Program-made: the position numbers and the translations under genes
Assembly (NCBI RefSeq): GCF_000516515.1
Contig: NZ_KI911784.1
Location: forward strand, 2,016,881-2,080,880
Source of the DNA: Chloroflexus sp. Y-396-1
GTDB lineage: Bacteria > Chloroflexota > Chloroflexia > Chloroflexales > Chloroflexaceae
Direction of reading: 5' to 3'
Length of the DNA stretch: 64,000 bases
Part shown: piece by piece, positions 26,368-35,781 of the stretch
Layout: each line of letters begins with the position of its first letter
How positions within the stretch are numbered: the stretch's first letter is position 1
The notes under the pieces: generated by a model
Database searches by the model: none
Told to the model about the DNA's origin: nothing
The model's input: only the letters and a program-made list of their open reading frames with translations

Positions 26368-26631
26368 TCAGCGGGCGCGAGTTCGGCCACGCACGCCAAT
26401 GAGTAGCAGCGCGGCAAGTAGGACTGTCGAAATCCCAATGAAGAGAGCTGCTGTATCGATAGTGAGGATACCGGTGCGCACAAATGTCCCCAAACCGGGA
26501 ATCATCCAGACCAGCCAGCTACAGACGATCACGGCGCGTTGTTCGATTGCTGATAGTCGTCGTGCACCAATCGCCAGTATTGCCGTTGCCGCCCACCCGA
26601 TTAACCCTATCAAAAAGCCTTGTAGTTCCAT
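26368..26631 (-). CDS. Small membrane protein
   Basis: An 87-residue protein from the ATG at 26631, which has GGAGG at 7 bp. It has three hydrophobic helices (FLIGLIGWAATAILAIG, AVIVCSWLVWMIPGLGTFV, AALFIGISTVLLAALLLIG) and a basic tail RGRTRAR. It is not recognised as a named family. It is followed by a low-complexity gap and converges on the NlpC/P60 gene. Function unknown; a good ribosome site and clean topology support it as real. Confidence 0.6.
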   Translation of the reverse strand: MELQGFLIGLIGWAATAILAIGARRLSAIEQRAVIVCSWLVWMIPGLGTFVRTGILTIDTAALFIGISTVLLAALLLIGVRGRTRAR

Positions 26632-26787
26632 CGTGGCCTCCGCGCTGCTGCACTGCAATACCCGATCAGCTCTTCATTGAACCTGAGGGTAGCCATCGCC
26701 TGATGGCCATCTGCTTGCATCATAGCAGAAGGTTTGGATGATTTCAACAACTAAAACCGGAAATATTTTGTGCAAAATGTCTAAATC

Positions 26788-27075
26788 TTACAACCGAATA
26801 TAGCGAATGAGGAGCGCCATTGCTGTAATCAGAATCACCAGCAGCAACGAGAAGCGTCGGATGGTCAATAAGATTGGATCGGCGCGAACAATTTCCTCGG
26901 CGTCGGGAAAGAATTGTGCCAAATGGAGCAAACCAAGCACGATAATGATCAGGGTCAGGACCACGCTTCCGGTTAGCAGCCAAGCAAAGCAGAGCAGTAA
27001 TGTCATCCCAATAATGCTCCAGTAGGTGAGATGATTCCCCATATCTGGGCCGTTATGTCGCTGCGGTTGTTCCAT
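26788..27075 (-). CDS. Small membrane protein
   Basis: A 95-residue protein from the ATG at 27075, with AGGAG 7 bp upstream. The upstream in-frame extension to 27165 lacks a ribosome site. It has hydrophobic helices SIIGMTLLLCFAWLLTG, VVLTLIIIVLGLLHLA and LLLVILITAMALLIRYI. The family is not recognised. It is on the same strand as, and 156 bp upstream of, the other small membrane gene. Confidence 0.6.
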   Translation of the reverse strand: MEQPQRHNGPDMGNHLTYWSIIGMTLLLCFAWLLTGSVVLTLIIIVLGLLHLAQFFPDAEEIVRADPILLTIRRFSLLLVILITAMALLIRYIRL

Positions 27076-27261
27076 CGTGAACTCCTTTTGAGTGAGGGTA
27101 TGAGATACTTTCAGTATAGCGTGAGTCTGGAGTGGGTGTCGATGCGAAATGTTGTAGCCGGTCATGCAAGCAACTGCGGGTAATGCGCTGGTAACGCTGT
27201 CTCTTTACTATATCATGTAAATGTCTAACAATCAGCTTGGTGAGACAACGAAGGAGGCTTG

Positions 27262-29895
27262 ATGAGACACATCTCTCCTACAATCGTTGCAGTGTTGTTC
27301 GCATTAGCCATTAGTACGTTGCCGTATACTTCCACTCACGCAGCTCCTAGCGTCATTGTTGTGAGTGGCAACATTAGCGTTAGTACAACTTGGACGAGTG
27401 GTAACATTTACTACGTGACCAGTGATACGACCGTTGTTGCTGGAGTTACGCTCAGGATAGAACCTGGCGTGATTGTTAAGTTTCGGTCGAATTCCGGTCT
27501 AATAATTGACGGCAAACTGGAAGCGATGGGCACAGCCAGTCAGCCGATCTACTTCACGTCATATCGTGATGATAGCGCAGGCGGCGATACCGACGGCGGT
27601 GGCAGCAGCAGCGGGGCGAAAGGCGACTGGAACTGGATACAGTTCAACGCAATCAGCGACGATGCGTCGCTCATCGAGTACGCCGTCATTCGCTACGGCG
27701 GCGGCAAGTCGTCTTTCAGTTACCGAGGCGTCTATGGCAATGTGTACCTGCGCGATGCCTCACCGACTATTCGCCACTCCACCCTGGAGCATAGTGAGGG
27801 GGCTGGGGTCTATCTTGAGTCCACGGCGGCGGGGAGTTCGGCGCCTGTCATCAGTAACAATCGGTTTAGCAACAACGCCTCCAGCATCAGCACCGATGTC
27901 ACGTCTCGCCCTACGCTTACGAACAACACATCATCTGCCAACAGTACGAACGGTTTGCTGGTCAGAGGGGGGACAATCAACAGCAACACGAACTGGGATC
28001 AACTGGATATGGTCTATCGGGTGGCCGGCGACATCACGGTAGCAAGCGGCGCAACCCTGACAGTTGCGCCAGGGATGATTATCAAGTTCAATTCTAACGT
28101 GACATTATTCGTTGACGGCAAACTGGAAGCGATGGGCACAGCCAGTCAGCCGATCTACTTCACGTCATATCGTGATGATAGCGCAGGCGGCGATACCGAC
28201 GGCGGTGGCAGCAGCAGCGGGGCGAAAGGCGACTGGAACTGGATACAGTTCAACGCAATCAGCGACGATGCGTCGCTCATCGAGTACGCCGTCATTCGCT
28301 ACGGCGGCGGCAAGTCGTCTTTCAGTTACCGAGGCGTCTATGGCAATGTGTACCTGCGCGATGCCTCACCGACTATTCGCCACTCCACCCTGGAGCATAG
28401 TGAGGGGGCTGGGGTCTATCTTGAGTCCACGGCGGCGGGGAGTTCGGCGCCTGTCATCAGTAACAATCGGTTTAGCAACAACGCCTCCAGCATCAGCACC
28501 GATGTCACGTCTCGCCCTACGCTTACGAACAACACATCATCTGCCAACAGTACGAACGGTTTGCTGGTCAGAGGGGGGACAATCAACAGCAACACGAACT
28601 GGGATCAACTGGATATGGTCTATCGGGTGGCCGGCGACATCACGGTGGCAAGCGGCGCAACTCTGACGATCGCGCCGGGGATGATTATCAAGTTCAATTC
28701 TAACGTGACATTATTTGTTGACGGCAAATTGGAAGCGATGGGCACAGCCAATCAGCCGATCTACTTCACGTCATATCGTGATGACAGCGTAGGCGGCGAC
28801 ACCAACGGCGACAGCAGCAGCGGGGCGAAAGGCGACTGGAACTGGATACAGTTCAACGCAATCAGCGACGATACGTCGCTCATCGAGCACGCCGTCATTC
28901 GCTACGGCGGCGGCAAGTCGTCTTTCAGTTACCGAGGCGTCTATGGCAATGTGTACCTGCGCGATGCCTCGCCGACTATTCGCCACTCCACCCTGGCGCA
29001 TAGTGAGGGAGCTGGGGTCTATCTTGAGTCCACGGCGGCGGGGAGTTCGGCGCCTGTCATCAGTAACAATCGGTTTAGCAACAACAACTCTAGCATCAAC
29101 ACCGATGTCACATCTCGCCCCACGCTTACGAATAACTCCTCATCTGCCAACGGTACGAACGGTTTGCTGGTCAGAGGGGGGACAATTAACAGCAACACGA
29201 ACTGGGATCAACTGGATATGGTCTATCGGGTGGCCGGCGACATCACGGTGGCAAGCGGCGCAACTCTGACGATCGCGCCGGGGATGATTATCAAGTTCAA
29301 TTCTAACGTGACATTATTTGTTGACGGCAAATTGGAAGCGATGGGCACAGCCAATCAGCCGATCTACTTCACGTCATATCGTGATGACAGCGTAGGCGGC
29401 GACACCGACGGCGGTGGCAGTAGCAGCGGGGCGAAAGGCGACTGGAACTGGATACAGTTCAATGCAATCAGCGACGATACGTCGCTCATCGAGCACGCCG
29501 TCATTCGCTACGGCGGCGGCAAGTCGTCTTTCAGTTACCGAGGCGTCTATGGCAATGTGTACCTGCGCGATGCCTCGCCGACTATTCGCCACTCCACCCT
29601 GGCGCATAGTGAGGGAGCTGGGATCTATGCCCAAAATGCAACGCCAACACTGATATGCAACGATATAATGAATAACGCTGCACTCGGTATACGTAATGCT
29701 TCACCGGACACTATCATCAGTGCTATCAACCAGTATTGGGGAGACCCTTCTGGTCCGAAACATGCTACTCTCAATCCTAATGGTCGGGGTAATGGTGTTA
29801 GTGACGGTGTAACTTTTGTTCCATGGCAAACTACGCCTTGTTGGATGCCATTATCTGGTTCATCTAGTTTGTTTATACCGCTAGTTGTACGGTGA
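27262..29895 (+). CDS. Secreted right-handed beta-helix protein with ~202-residue tandem repeats
   Basis: An 877-residue protein from the ATG at 27262 (GGAGG at 4 bp); the TTG at 27259 is less likely. A signal peptide (SPTIVAVLFALAISTLPYTS) is followed by about 3.5 copies of a 202-residue unit. Each unit contains GATLTVAPGMIIKFNSN, a TASQPIYFTSYRDD-type strand, GDWNWIQF and HSTLEHSEGAGVYLES, typical of parallel beta-helix coils. The C-terminus has YWGDPSGPKHATLNPNGRG and ends FIPLVVR. It is an extracellular or surface protein of unknown binding function. DNA repeats are 606 bp and nearly identical, so the number of copies may vary. Confidence 0.85.
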   Translation: MRHISPTIVAVLFALAISTLPYTSTHAAPSVIVVSGNISVSTTWTSGNIYYVTSDTTVVAGVTLRIEPGVIVKFRSNSGLIIDGKLEAMGTASQPIYFTSYRDDSAGGDTDGGGSSSGAKGDWNWIQFNAISDDASLIEYAVIRYGGGKSSFSYRGVYGNVYLRDASPTIRHSTLEHSEGAGVYLESTAAGSSAPVISNNRFSNNASSISTDVTSRPTLTNNTSSANSTNGLLVRGGTINSNTNWDQLDMVYRVAGDITVASGATLTVAPGMIIKFNSNVTLFVDGKLEAMGTASQPIYFTSYRDDSAGGDTDGGGSSSGAKGDWNWIQFNAISDDASLIEYAVIRYGGGKSSFSYRGVYGNVYLRDASPTIRHSTLEHSEGAGVYLESTAAGSSAPVISNNRFSNNASSISTDVTSRPTLTNNTSSANSTNGLLVRGGTINSNTNWDQLDMVYRVAGDITVASGATLTIAPGMIIKFNSNVTLFVDGKLEAMGTANQPIYFTSYRDDSVGGDTNGDSSSGAKGDWNWIQFNAISDDTSLIEHAVIRYGGGKSSFSYRGVYGNVYLRDASPTIRHSTLAHSEGAGVYLESTAAGSSAPVISNNRFSNNNSSINTDVTSRPTLTNNSSSANGTNGLLVRGGTINSNTNWDQLDMVYRVAGDITVASGATLTIAPGMIIKFNSNVTLFVDGKLEAMGTANQPIYFTSYRDDSVGGDTDGGGSSSGAKGDWNWIQFNAISDDTSLIEHAVIRYGGGKSSFSYRGVYGNVYLRDASPTIRHSTLAHSEGAGIYAQNATPTLICNDIMNNAALGIRNASPDTIISAINQYWGDPSGPKHATLNPNGRGNGVSDGVTFVPWQTTPCWMPLSGSSSLFIPLVVR
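27508..29630 (+). repeat. 606-bp in-frame tandem repeat array
   Basis: Units begin at 27508, 28114, 28720 and 29323 (last one partial). Units 1 and 2 are identical over about 540 bp, including synonymous positions. Unit 3 lost one codon (603 bp) and carries scattered changes shared with unit 4. This points to recent duplication or gene conversion. Confidence 0.9.
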
Positions 29896-30339
29896 TTTCT
29901 GCTTGTATGACTTTTCCAGCCCACATGTCTAAAAACGTGTGGGCTGACAAATTCTCGTAATTGGTTGATCTCCAGGATTATTTAGGATTTGAGGCGGCCG
30001 ATATTCTAGTTATTATTTATTGATCGCGAGTAAAGAACAATAAGCTCAGTTGCTTTTACTCGTTCATGCTTAAACATCTTCGTGTTAGAGGTATGCTTAC
30101 TGGTTCGAGTCGGAAAGGACTTATCAACCTGTGTAGAATGTTTGGAGAAAAAATGTTCAGATACCTTGTTACTCTGTCCGGATAATAATTCTCTTATTCA
30201 CGAGCATGTCTCTCTCATCCATTGCGTTCATTCACCCGCTACCGGTAATGGTTTCAAGCTACAATACAATTAGAGGCAAAACCGGTCAGGTGTGTCGGTG
30301 GCCTCATAACCCTGGTTTCAGTAGGTAGAATGAGTTCCC
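29896..30339. other. Intergenic region
   Basis: About 440 bp with a terminator hairpin (29918-29945) and a stem CGAGTAAA/TTTACTCG (30027-30062). No gene is recognised; a 63-codon frame at 30082 has no family features. Confidence 0.5.
29918..29945 (+). terminator. Terminator-like hairpin after the beta-helix gene
   Basis: AGCCCACATGT-CTAAAA-ACGTGTGGGCT, an 11-bp stem with one T-G pair, beginning 23 bp after the stop codon. Confidence 0.6.
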
Positions 30340-31287
30340 ATGATCGAAGCGATTCATCTCGGTAAGCAATTCGGGGATTTTGTTGCGGTACGCGATCTGA
30401 ATCTGGTTGTGCAGCCAGGTGAGTTAGTGGCATTGCTGGGGCCAAACGGCGCCGGGAAAACGACAACGGTTCGAATGTTGGCTGCAATCTTACCGCCAGG
30501 GAGTGGTCAAGCCCGTATTTGTGGCTATGATGTCGTTCGCGATGCGCAACGGGTGCGGGGTATGGTCGGTTTATTGACCGAATATCCTGGCTTGTACGGA
30601 CGGATGGCAGCACTGGAATATCTGGCTTTCTTCGGGGCGTTGCTTGGCCTTGATGCAGTCCAGTGCCGCCAACGCAGTGAGATGCTCTTGCGCCAGTTTG
30701 GCTTGTGGGAGGTGCGTGACCGTCAGCTTGAAAGTTTTTCTAAAGGGATGCGCCAGAAGATGGCGCTGATTCGGGCAATGATCCACGATCCGCCAGTGCT
30801 CTTTCTCGACGAACCGACAACAGCGATGGATCCCCAGAGTGCGCGGACTGTGCGTGACGCAATTGGTGAGTTACGCGGTGCGAAACGGAGTATTCTGCTA
30901 ACCACGCATAATCTAAGTGAAGCAGAAGAGCTAGCTGACCGGATTGCGATCATTCGTGGCGGGCAGATTATTGCCTGTGGTTCATTTGCTGAGCTAAGCC
31001 AGCAGTTACTCGGTGATCCAATATTTGAACTTCGCCTGGTACACCCTGATGACCAGGAACGTGCGGTTGCAGTGGTACGCGATCTAGTGCATGTGCAAGT
31101 GATTGGCGCTGATCGGCTGAGTTGGCAAACTGCCGAACCTCAAGCGCTCAATCCGGCTATTCTCGAGCGATTGACGACAGCCGGGATTGGTGTGTACAGT
31201 CTGGCCGAGCAACCGCGTCGATTAGAAGACCTTTATTTGCGGATTGTAGCAGAAGATGAGGCTCCGCACGCCTCGCATTCCCGGTGA
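30340..31287 (+). CDS. ABC transporter ATP-binding protein (ABC-2 exporter type)
   Basis: A 315-residue ATPase. Walker A GPNGAGKTTT (34-43), signature SFSKGMRQKMALIRAM, Walker B VLFLDEPTTAMDP and H-loop LLTTHNLSEAEEL are intact. The C-terminal 90 residues form the extra domain seen in CcmA/NatA-like ATPases. Its stop overlaps the permease start (GTGA), so they form one exporter unit. The substrate is unknown. Confidence 0.93.
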   Translation: MIEAIHLGKQFGDFVAVRDLNLVVQPGELVALLGPNGAGKTTTVRMLAAILPPGSGQARICGYDVVRDAQRVRGMVGLLTEYPGLYGRMAALEYLAFFGALLGLDAVQCRQRSEMLLRQFGLWEVRDRQLESFSKGMRQKMALIRAMIHDPPVLFLDEPTTAMDPQSARTVRDAIGELRGAKRSILLTTHNLSEAEELADRIAIIRGGQIIACGSFAELSQQLLGDPIFELRLVHPDDQERAVAVVRDLVHVQVIGADRLSWQTAEPQALNPAILERLTTAGIGVYSLAEQPRRLEDLYLRIVAEDEAPHASHSR

Positions 31288-33560
31288 AAGTAATGAAACG
31301 ATTTTCCCTCACACGCTCGGTTATGCTCTTGCGTCCGCTCCGGCCACTCCCGGCGTGGTGGCTCATTACGCGCCGCGAATTGCGTGATACCCTGACCGAC
31401 TGGCGCTTACTGATCCCGCTCGGTCTGCTGGCGCTGGCACTCCCGTTTCTGGTTTCAGCAGCGGCCCTTGCGCTGATCCGATTTACCGAACAACTCGAAT
31501 TGGCTGTTCAGATTATTCCGTTCGCGATCTTGCTTGTCGGCTTTTTACCGGCGGGCTTTTCCCTCATTCTGGCTCTAGAGTCATTTGCCGGTGAGCGTGA
31601 GCGGAATACGCTTGAAACGCTGTTAGCAATGCCGCTGGGTGATCGTGAATTGTACCTGGCCAAGTTGATTGCAGCGCTGGCGCTTCCACTGATTGGCGCC
31701 CTGCTCAGTCAGGTGGTCTTTGGGACGATGATGCTCTTGTTTGCGCCCGATGTGGCGCTGGTTGCCTTCCACCCACTGCGTTTGCTGTTGTTGTTGGTGT
31801 TGGTGCTGACGATGGCAATGGTGATGGTGAGCGGGGCAGTGATCATTTCTTCGCATGTCACCACAGTGCGGGCTGCTAGTCTGCTCTCTAGCCTAATTTT
31901 GGTGCCGCTGGCGTTACTGGTACAGGTGATCGCCTTTCTCATCGTTGGCAATCGCTGGGACGGGGTTGTTGGTATCTGGTTGGGATTGAGTGGTCTCGTT
32001 GGTGTACTCATCCACGCGGGTATGCGGGCGTTTAGCCGCGAAGAGCTGCTGGCCCGTGAACAGATCCGCCGTCCATGGTTTAGGTGGCGGTACCGGCAAG
32101 CACGACGGCAGATAACGCACTTTAGCGGTCATCCGGTGTGGATTGTGGCTCGACGCGAAATGATTGAAATCACTCGCGACTGGCGTTCGCTAACGTTGCT
32201 CGGTTTTTTGGCAGTATTGATGCCGGTTGGCCTGAATGCAGCGATTACGGCCATCTTACCGCAGCTCGATGATCCCCTCGCACTGGCGCCACTGGTTCCG
32301 TTTGTCGGCGTACTGGCCGGCTTTGTACCAATGAGCTTTGCGCTAGTGGCTGCGCTTGAGTCGTTCGTTGGTGAACGTGAGCGTAACACGCTTGAGGCGC
32401 TCTGTGCCTTACCAATATCTGATCGACAACTCTTTTTGGGGAAACTGGTGGGAACGCTCCTGATTCCCCTGATCACTGCGCTGATAACGCAACATCTCTT
32501 CTACGCGCTAGTGGCGCTCAACGTTCCGACACTCTACGCCGATGGCATGTCACCAGCATTATTGGGTTTGATGAGTCTGTTGACGATCGCTGTGGCGGTT
32601 GGTCTGGTATCGGGCGCGGTGAGCTTTTCGATCCATGCTGGGAGTGTACGGGAAGCCTCAATGATGGCCTCGGCGGTCTTGCTCCCGACCACTGCTCTGT
32701 TGCAGGCGCAAGCGCCGTATTTTATTGCACGGCGGTTTGATGTTGTCTGGTTGGCGATACTAGCGATCGCGGTGGTAGCATTGGCCTTTTTGCGCAGTGG
32801 TATGCAAACATTTCAACGGGCAGCGATCTTTTCGCGGAACCGCGAAACGATGAGTTTACGACGGATATGGGTGACGTTTCGTCGTTTCTTCAGCGAGTAT
32901 CAGCCGGCGGGAACACCACTCTATGCCTATCGCGGACTACCATTCTCGCCGTGGCGCTTCTACCGTTATGAGTTTCCGGCCCTGCTCCACGAGTTACGTC
33001 TACCGCTGGCAGTCAGTGTGCTGGCCGCAGTGAGTGGAACCGTGTTTGGCCTTACCCTGTCACAAACGCTCGTGTTGCCACCGGTCGAACGGGCATTAAC
33101 AATGCTCGCATATGGCCCGGCGCCGTCTTTGCTCCTGGCCGGTTTTGTCTTCGCCAATAACTTGAGGGTATCAATCTTATCGAACCTGCTGGCGCCATTC
33201 AGCCTGGGTGTCTTTCCGTTTCTCGTCCCGGCAGTCGTTTTTGCGCAGATCGGTTATGTCAGCGGACGCATTCTCGCGCAGAGTGGAGCGACCATCCTCG
33301 ATCCGCTGCAATTCATGATCGCTTACTTGCTCCCGCATGGTGTGATCGAATTACCTACATTTCTGCTCAGTGCGGCGCTTGGTCTGCGGATGGGGGCTGC
33401 GCTGTTGAGCACGCCGGGCGATTTTACAGTCGGTGAGAATCTACTGTGGGCAGTAGCGCAAACGGTCAGGGTCTGGTTGCTGATCATTGCCCCGCTCGTG
33501 CTGGTAGCTGCTCTGATTGAAGGCTTGATCACACCACTGGTCATTATGTGGGTGTATTGA
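31284..33560 (+). CDS. Triple-fusion membrane protein: two ABC-2 permease modules plus a SpoIIM-like domain
   Basis: A 758-residue protein from a GTG overlapping the ATPase stop; the ATG at 31293 is an alternative. Two homologous ABC-2 halves follow each other, marked by the repeats SFAGERERNTLETLLAMP and SFVGERERNTLEALCALP. Each half has an N-terminal amphipathic RELRDT/REMIEITRDW element and about six TM segments. The third part (about 555-755) resembles SpoIIM/DUF95: FVFANNLRVSILSNLLAPFSLGVF and LLPHGVIELPTFLLSAALGLRMG. A single polypeptide could thus supply the whole membrane domain of the exporter. The 3' end overlaps the convergent DDN gene by 17 bp. Confidence 0.85.
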   Translation: MKVMKRFSLTRSVMLLRPLRPLPAWWLITRRELRDTLTDWRLLIPLGLLALALPFLVSAAALALIRFTEQLELAVQIIPFAILLVGFLPAGFSLILALESFAGERERNTLETLLAMPLGDRELYLAKLIAALALPLIGALLSQVVFGTMMLLFAPDVALVAFHPLRLLLLLVLVLTMAMVMVSGAVIISSHVTTVRAASLLSSLILVPLALLVQVIAFLIVGNRWDGVVGIWLGLSGLVGVLIHAGMRAFSREELLAREQIRRPWFRWRYRQARRQITHFSGHPVWIVARREMIEITRDWRSLTLLGFLAVLMPVGLNAAITAILPQLDDPLALAPLVPFVGVLAGFVPMSFALVAALESFVGERERNTLEALCALPISDRQLFLGKLVGTLLIPLITALITQHLFYALVALNVPTLYADGMSPALLGLMSLLTIAVAVGLVSGAVSFSIHAGSVREASMMASAVLLPTTALLQAQAPYFIARRFDVVWLAILAIAVVALAFLRSGMQTFQRAAIFSRNRETMSLRRIWVTFRRFFSEYQPAGTPLYAYRGLPFSPWRFYRYEFPALLHELRLPLAVSVLAAVSGTVFGLTLSQTLVLPPVERALTMLAYGPAPSLLLAGFVFANNLRVSILSNLLAPFSLGVFPFLVPAVVFAQIGYVSGRILAQSGATILDPLQFMIAYLLPHGVIELPTFLLSAALGLRMGAALLSTPGDFTVGENLLWAVAQTVRVWLLIIAPLVLVAALIEGLITPLVIMWVY

Positions 33561-34029
33561 GATCGAGTACGACGATCGGTACGGTACGCCCGGCCCGGCG
33601 AGCGTAGGTGGCAAAGCCGGGATAGTAACGCACGGCTCGCTCCCACAATTCCAGATACTCGATGCCGGAGGCTTCACGGGCCCGACAGGAGAAGGTGTGA
33701 CCGTAGATATTGACGTGTACCTGCGGGTTGGCCAGAACGTTGTAGTACCACCCCGGATGGTGCGGGCGCCCAAAATTGGATGCTACCAACACCAAGCGAC
33801 TTCCATCGGGAAAAAAGATGAGCGGGGTTCGGCGCTGCATCCCGCTACGAGCGCCTGTTGTGATCAGCACGAGCGTTGGATAAAACAGTGATACGATACC
33901 GAGTCGTCCACCACTGATCCAGAGTACACATCGGTCAAACGGCTGGATACACGTTCGGACAAACCAGGCGCCAGGGCGCGTGGCGGAAAGATGGGCGATC
34001 ATCAGTTGTAAACGGCGAAACATTTTCAT
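33544..34029 (-). CDS. DDN-family (F420H2-dependent) nitroreductase-like protein
   Basis: About 161 residues from the ATG at 34029; the frame is open to 34137 but without family-like sequence. The split beta-barrel DDN core is recognisable: LVLITTGARSGMQRRTPLIFFPDGSRLVLVASNFGRPHHPGWYYNVLANPQVHV-type signature, spread over residues 50-110. The family binds deazaflavin F420 and reduces quinones or nitro compounds in actinobacteria and some Chloroflexota. Its 3' end overlaps the convergent ABC permease gene. No F420 biosynthesis gene is in the window. Confidence 0.8.
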   Translation of the reverse strand: MKMFRRLQLMIAHLSATRPGAWFVRTCIQPFDRCVLWISGGRLGIVSLFYPTLVLITTGARSGMQRRTPLIFFPDGSRLVLVASNFGRPHHPGWYYNVLANPQVHVNIYGHTFSCRAREASGIEYLELWERAVRYYPGFATYARRAGRTVPIVVLDLNTPT

Positions 34030-34442
34030 AACCGTGGAACAGGTCTTTCTGCTTGGAATGCCATGTAGGAGATACTCCTCGTGAGATTCGGTTTCCCCGG
34101 TATGCAGCATCAGGGCATCAGGATGCTGTAGGCACACGTTCTCAACTCGCTTCTACCGCTACGGTGACGATCATTATTGGTGAGAAATGCCATCGGTCTT
34201 TTAGCATTAATACGCTTTTTGCTGAGATAACCTCTCTGTAGGGCACTATAACAGTGACAGTGCGGAAGAGCAGACAGACGGAACATCTGCTCTTACCTTC
34301 TTTTGTAGCAAAGATAATACCAGATTCGCCGCATTGTTCCTTCATGTGGTGATGTCGTGATTACAGTGCGATCATCGATACTTGACAAGACAAAAATCTC
34401 TTATAATACGCGCAGGAGTTTACTGGGCCAGGGAGCACTTTC
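34030..34442. other. Divergent intergenic region with an inverted repeat
   Basis: No gene is seen. It contains a 9-bp inverted repeat AAGAGCAGA/TCTGCTCTT (34266-34294, loop 11). It also has TTGACA (34382-34387) and TATAAT (34402-34407) upstream of the MFS gene, but their spacing is only 14 bp. Confidence 0.5.
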
Positions 34443-35699
34443 ATGCAGGAGTCTTCACTAAACCATGCCGTGGTGACGCGCCGGATTATCAGTGCCCTGT
34501 TTCTGGCGCAGAGTTTAGCCTCAGCCGCCTTTATTGCAAACATTGCAGTTAACGCGATTGTTGGCGCCCGTTTGAGTGGAAACGATGCTTTAGCTGGATT
34601 ACCTTCGACCCTTATGTTAGCTGGCGCCGCCATAGCCGCATATCCGGCTGGACGAGCGATGCAGCGGTTTGGCCGTCGTTCGGGGTTGATCATCGGCATG
34701 CTTCTTGGTCTGAGCGGCATGGTGATCGATGGGATTGCCGTCATCAGTCATTCCCTTACGCTCTTCTTAGTAGGGTTATTTCTGGTTGGTACCGCCCGCA
34801 GTATTACCGATCAGAGCCGCTATGCTGCCGCCGATGCAGTACCGTCTGACCGACGGGCCAGTGCTATCAGCACGGTGGTTTTTTCAGGGACAATAGGGGC
34901 GGTTGGCGGCCCGCTGCTCGTTGGACCACTCGGCCAGATTGCGCTTTCAAGCGGGTTGCCCGAACTGACCGGACCAATGTTTGGGGGTGCGCTCCTCTTT
35001 GGTCTGGCAGCGTTGATCTTGTTCCTATTCTTACGCCCTGATCCACGGTCATTAGCGCTCGCCCTGAAAGGTCACGTTACTTTTGGCACACAGCTACCAC
35101 CCTTGACAAGATCTCTATCTGCCACTTTCCGGCTCCCACTGGTGCGGACTGGTTTAATCAGCATGGTACTAGGACAAGTGGTCATGGTGTTGGTGATGAG
35201 TGTAACCTCACTCCATATGAGTCATCATCACCATGGACTTGATAGCATCTCACTGGTCATTGGTGCACACACCTTTGGGATGTTTGGCCTTTCGATGCTC
35301 ACCGGACGCCTTATCGATTGGCTGGGGCGACCGTTTACAATCATTGTAGGTACATGGCTTTTGATCGCTGGTGCGCTTATCGCACCAGCCTCACTCTTGA
35401 CGCCTTGGCTGGCATTAGGACTGTTTCTGGTTGGTCTGGGTTGGAACTTTTGCTATATTGCTGGCTCATCGCTGTTGGCAGATGCCACAACACCCGCTGA
35501 ACGAGGCGCAGTGCAGGGACTCAGCGATCTGCTGGTCAATCTTGGCTCAGCGTTTGGTAGCCTAAGTAGTGGGTTTATCCTGGCCGGGTTGGGCTATCTT
35601 GCCCTTTGTCTGATCGGTGCGTTCCTCTGTTTGGCGCCACTGAGTGCAGCGCTCTGGTGGGGGCAGGCGTTGCGTTCGGCTGTGAAGGGTATGGATTAA
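34443..35699 (+). CDS. MFS transporter
   Basis: A 418-residue protein with AGGGAG before the ATG. Twelve hydrophobic segments are visible. The TM2-3 loop reads YPAGRAMQRFGRRSGLIIGM (motif A, with the leading Gly changed). A histidine-rich stretch MSHHHHG at about residue 258 lies at a periplasmic or loop position in the second half and might bind metal, but this is only a guess. The substrate is unknown. Monocistronic, with a TATAAT box 36 bp upstream. Confidence 0.85.
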   Translation: MQESSLNHAVVTRRIISALFLAQSLASAAFIANIAVNAIVGARLSGNDALAGLPSTLMLAGAAIAAYPAGRAMQRFGRRSGLIIGMLLGLSGMVIDGIAVISHSLTLFLVGLFLVGTARSITDQSRYAAADAVPSDRRASAISTVVFSGTIGAVGGPLLVGPLGQIALSSGLPELTGPMFGGALLFGLAALILFLFLRPDPRSLALALKGHVTFGTQLPPLTRSLSATFRLPLVRTGLISMVLGQVVMVLVMSVTSLHMSHHHHGLDSISLVIGAHTFGMFGLSMLTGRLIDWLGRPFTIIVGTWLLIAGALIAPASLLTPWLALGLFLVGLGWNFCYIAGSSLLADATTPAERGAVQGLSDLLVNLGSAFGSLSSGFILAGLGYLALCLIGAFLCLAPLSAALWWGQALRSAVKGMD

Positions 35700-35781
35700 T
35701 CGTCATTTACATTGAGCAAATGATCCGGTGTACCCATCGCTTATACGGTGTTACGGTGTTACAGTGGAGAGGCAGAGCTGT

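Noticed and set aside
27506-28666. Two near-identical plus-strand frames (MTANWKRWAQ...)
   Set aside because: They are alternate-frame readings of the repeat units of the beta-helix gene, with biased, basic composition.
30041-30113. tRNA-like pieces AGCTCAGTTG and GGTTCGAGTC
   Set aside because: The two are 63 bp apart, with no anticodon arm or acceptor stem that pairs; spacing does not fit a tRNA.
34382-34407. TTGACA and TATAAT upstream of the MFS gene as a consensus promoter
   Set aside because: The spacer is only 14 bp, too short for a standard housekeeping promoter; the -10 may still be used with another -35.
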